Positions 5,620 to 7,051 of a stretch of DNA of 7,051 nucleotides are shown here, one piece after another. Location of the stretch: positions 1-7,051 of the forward strand of contig USCP01000101.1 of assembly GCA_900553245.1 (NCBI GenBank). Reading direction: 5' to 3'. The DNA is from an uncultured Peptococcaceae bacterium. GTDB taxonomy: Bacteria; Bacillota; Peptococcia; Peptococcales; Peptococcaceae. The number at the start of each line of letters is the position of its first letter. Within the stretch, counting starts at the first letter, position 1. Made by a program: the position numbers and the translations under genes. Below the pieces are notes generated by a model that saw only the letters and a program-made list of their open reading frames with translations, was not told the origin of the DNA and did not search any database.

Positions 5620-6012
5620 ATGAAGAAGAAAACAATGGCAATGATTGCGGCTAGTGCGTTGGTGATAGGAATGGTTCCTGCGGCATTGTTTGCTTCCGGA
5701 CAAGGCGTGGGGCGTCAGATTGTAGACCTTGACGACAACGGTGTGTGCGACAATCGCGGCATGTACTGTGAACAATTTGTGGATGCCGATCAAAACGGTG
5801 TGTGTGACAACCACGGTAAAAATTGCAAAGGCTTTATAGATGAAAATAACGACGGTGTTTGTGATCATCGTCCGGCTAATGGAAACAACCAAGGCAATGG
5901 TTATGTAGATGCGAATAATGACGGTGTTTGTGACAATTATTCTGCGCAAGGTGGCAGACATGGTCATCATGGTATGGGTCACGGACATGGGCAAGGACGT
6001 GGTTGTGCATAA
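5620..6012 (+). CDS. Secreted small protein with four Asp/Asn-rich GVCD repeats and His/Gly-rich tail
   Basis: This encodes 130 residues. The N-terminus (MKKK, then a hydrophobic stretch to about residue 25) is a signal peptide, with likely cleavage after LFA (about residue 26). The mature part has four repeats of the form (F/I/Y/L)-[V/I]D-x-[D/N]-x-[D/N]-G-V-C-D at residues 36-44, 55-63, 74-82 and 97-105. These resemble calcium-binding D-x-D-x-D-G loops of dockerin, EF-hand or thrombospondin type 3 repeats, with an added Cys in each. Further Cys at 50, 69 and 129 bring the total to seven. The tail (about 111-130) is His/Gly-rich (HGHHGMGHGHGQGRG), suggesting transition-metal binding. The start is ATG 5620 behind AGAGGAGG (5605-5612). 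An earlier in-frame ATG at 5506 lacks a ribosome binding site and would bury the signal peptide. Twenty-nine bases separate it from the sigma factor gene with no terminator. I know no assigned function. Calcium-dependent folding or envelope metal sensing is inference. Confidence 0.85.
   Translation: MKKKTMAMIAASALVIGMVPAALFASGQGVGRQIVDLDDNGVCDNRGMYCEQFVDADQNGVCDNHGKNCKGFIDENNDGVCDHRPANGNNQGNGYVDANNDGVCDNYSAQGGRHGHHGMGHGHGQGRGCA
5725..5937 (+). repeat. Four imperfect tandem repeats inside the secreted-protein gene
   Basis: The repeat units begin at codons 36, 55, 74 and 97, giving spacings of 19, 19 and 23 residues. The last two units share an identical GACGGTGTTTGTGA core, and the first two share AACGGTGTGTG. 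This suggests recent duplication in pairs, followed by drift and an insertion (a GN-rich linker) before the fourth unit. It is protein-coding repetition, not CRISPR. Confidence 0.85.
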
Positions 6013-6041
6013 GAAATAAAACAATGAAATGAGGGAGTGGC

Positions 6042-6518
6042 TTGCGGAGTGAAGAAGCGGTCTGCCGATCAATAGAGCAATATGCGTCGATGGTGCAGCG
6101 AATTTGTTTTATTCATTTAAAGAATGAAGCAGATACGGAGGATATTTTTCAAACGGTGTTTTTAAAATATGCGATGAGCACTATAGAATTTCAAAGTGAG
6201 GCTCATGAAAAAGCATGGTTGATTCGCGTGACGGTGAATGCGTGCAAGGATTTACTAAAGAGCTTTTTTCGCAAGCATACAGTGCCTCTTGGGGATTATA
6301 TTGAGAAATCCGGCGTGACCGAACCACACCATTCTGAGTTGTTGGAAGCGGTGCTTTCCTTACCGGAAAAATATCGCCGAGTAGTATATTTACATTATTA
6401 TGAAGGCTATACTGCACCGGAAATGAGTGAGATTCTAGGCGTTAAAGTGAATACGGTGTATACTCATCTTGCGCGCGGAAAGGATTTGTTGAGAGATGCC
6501 TTGGGAGGTGAAGCATGA
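6042..6518 (+). CDS. ECF-like sigma-70 family RNA polymerase sigma factor
   Basis: This encodes 158 residues with the two-domain layout of extracytoplasmic-function sigma factors. Region 2 (about 10-76) contains EDIFQTVF (33-40) and AWLIRVTVNACKDLL (58-72), which bind the polymerase clamp and the -10 element. Region 4 (about 100-153) contains a helix-turn-helix (TAPEMSEILGVKVNTVYTHLARG) for the -35 element. There is no region 1 or 3. The start codon is taken as TTG 6042, just behind GAGGGAG (6031-6037). The in-frame upstream ATG at 6024 is followed at once by a stop, and later ATGs would cut into region 2. The last codons overlap the next gene by 4 bases. Direct coupling to a membrane anti-sigma factor implies release by an envelope signal. 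The group probably autoregulates its operon, although I could not assign its promoter motif. Confidence 0.9.
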   Translation: MRSEEAVCRSIEQYASMVQRICFIHLKNEADTEDIFQTVFLKYAMSTIEFQSEAHEKAWLIRVTVNACKDLLKSFFRKHTVPLGDYIEKSGVTEPHHSELLEAVLSLPEKYRRVVYLHYYEGYTAPEMSEILGVKVNTVYTHLARGKDLLRDALGGEA

Positions 6519-7051
6519 TGCAAGAGCAGTTTAACGAGGCCTTTGATGCCATAGAGGCGAGTGACGAGCTGGTAGAAATGACTACGCATGTGGTTCTTGC
6601 AAGTATGCGCAATCCTCAAGATGTAAAGCGGCGTAATAGATGGGGGCTGATGACAGCAGTTGCGATGGCTTGCCTGCTGTTTGTGGGCTCATCAGCGATG
6701 CTTTATTTTACACCGACGGCGGTTGTGAGTGTGGATATTAATCCATCTTTAGAAATGGAAATCAATCGTTTTGATCGCGTGATGGATGTGAACGGTTACA
6801 ATGAGGATGGGATTGCTTTGGCAAAAGCCTTGAAAGTAACGCACATGCGTTATAGTGAAGCAATGGACGCCTTAATCGCCAGCGATATAGTAAATGAACT
6901 GATGGCACAAGACGGTGATTTGACCATTGCTGTGGTGCCAACGAAAAGCGTAGAGCAAGGCGATGAAATTGTAGCCTATGTTAACCAATGTACCACGCAG
7001 CATCAGAATACCCATTGTTACATGATGAGTAATGATGCGCATCATCAAGCC
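6515..7051 (+). CDS. RsgI-like membrane anti-sigma factor (partial, 3' end outside window)
   Basis: A frame of 179 residues runs open to the window end. ATG 6515 overlaps the sigma factor stop (ATGA) behind GGGAGGTG (6503-6510). A second ATG at 6518 is also possible. Residues 1-42 are polar and cytoplasmic (sigma-binding side) and about 43-65 form one transmembrane helix. The segment after it, SVDINPSLEMEINRFDRV with VNGYNEDG (72-99), matches the extracellular middle domain of RsgI-type anti-sigma factors. In clostridial RsgI proteins the Asn-Pro bond in this motif (here Asn76-Pro77) is reported to self-cleave, which is part of signal transmission. The short N-terminus looks more like anti-ECF factors than the full RsgI N-terminal domain that binds SigI. 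What sensor domain follows cannot be seen. His and Cys residues appear near the window edge (Cys159, Cys168, His163/167/176/177). Confidence 0.85.
   Translation, partial: MMQEQFNEAFDAIEASDELVEMTTHVVLASMRNPQDVKRRNRWGLMTAVAMACLLFVGSSAMLYFTPTAVVSVDINPSLEMEINRFDRVMDVNGYNEDGIALAKALKVTHMRYSEAMDALIASDIVNELMAQDGDLTIAVVPTKSVEQGDEIVAYVNQCTTQHQNTHCYMMSNDAHHQA

Noticed and set aside
5725..5937. CRISPR-like direct repeats
   Set aside because: The repeats are imperfect, in frame, spaced at multiples of three and encode a regular protein motif.
5482..6072. Long open frame on the minus strand opposite the repeat protein
   Set aside because: It is an antisense shadow of a repetitive coding region. It spans a terminator and parts of two genes, has no ribosome binding site and shows no recognisable domain.

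Overview
The window looks like chromosomal DNA of an anaerobic Bacillota (Firmicutes), probably Clostridia-like. The evidence is strong AGGAGG-type ribosome binding sites, AT-rich promoters and U-tailed hairpin terminators. Two ferredoxin-containing ATPases, a Gram-positive type pyrG attenuator leader and an RsgI-like anti-sigma factor point the same way. I cannot name a genus. Every supported gene is on the + strand. No RNA genes, insertion sequences, CRISPR arrays or phage genes were seen.

Layout. Positions 1-81 are the hydrophobic C-terminus of a membrane protein, closed by a terminator. Positions 150-782 encode a DUF4241-family protein with no terminator of its own. Positions 795-898 hold a promoter and short leader whose 5' GGGC start and terminator match the design of CTP-sensing pyrG attenuation. 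Positions 925-2526 are pyrG (CTP synthase), closed by a strong terminator at 2571-2604. A gene-free stretch of about 300 bases follows and ends in a strong promoter with a palindrome and inverted repeats around it.

Positions 2912-5411 form one cluster: a NifX-like metal-cluster-binding protein, two MinD/Mrp-type ATPases each with an inserted 2[4Fe-4S] ferredoxin domain, and a second NifX-like protein with a His/Cys-rich tail. The first three genes are tightly spaced (6-base gap, then a 4-base overlap). The fourth follows after 59 bases and is closed by a terminator at 5469-5503. The set resembles the Desulfovibrio orange-protein (ORP) gene set. A metal-sulfur cluster assembly or redox function coupled to ATP hydrolysis is plausible, but the substrate is unknown. 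No nitrogenase genes are present.

Positions 5620-7051 form a second apparent operon: a small secreted protein with four Asp/Asn-rich GVCD repeats and a His/Gly-rich tail, an ECF-like sigma factor starting at TTG, and a membrane-anchored RsgI-like anti-sigma factor cut off by the window end. This looks like a cell-envelope signalling module, with the secreted repeat protein as a possible output or sensor partner. The most interesting parts are the pyrG leader, the ORP-like cluster with its promoter, and the repeat-protein/sigma/anti-sigma module.
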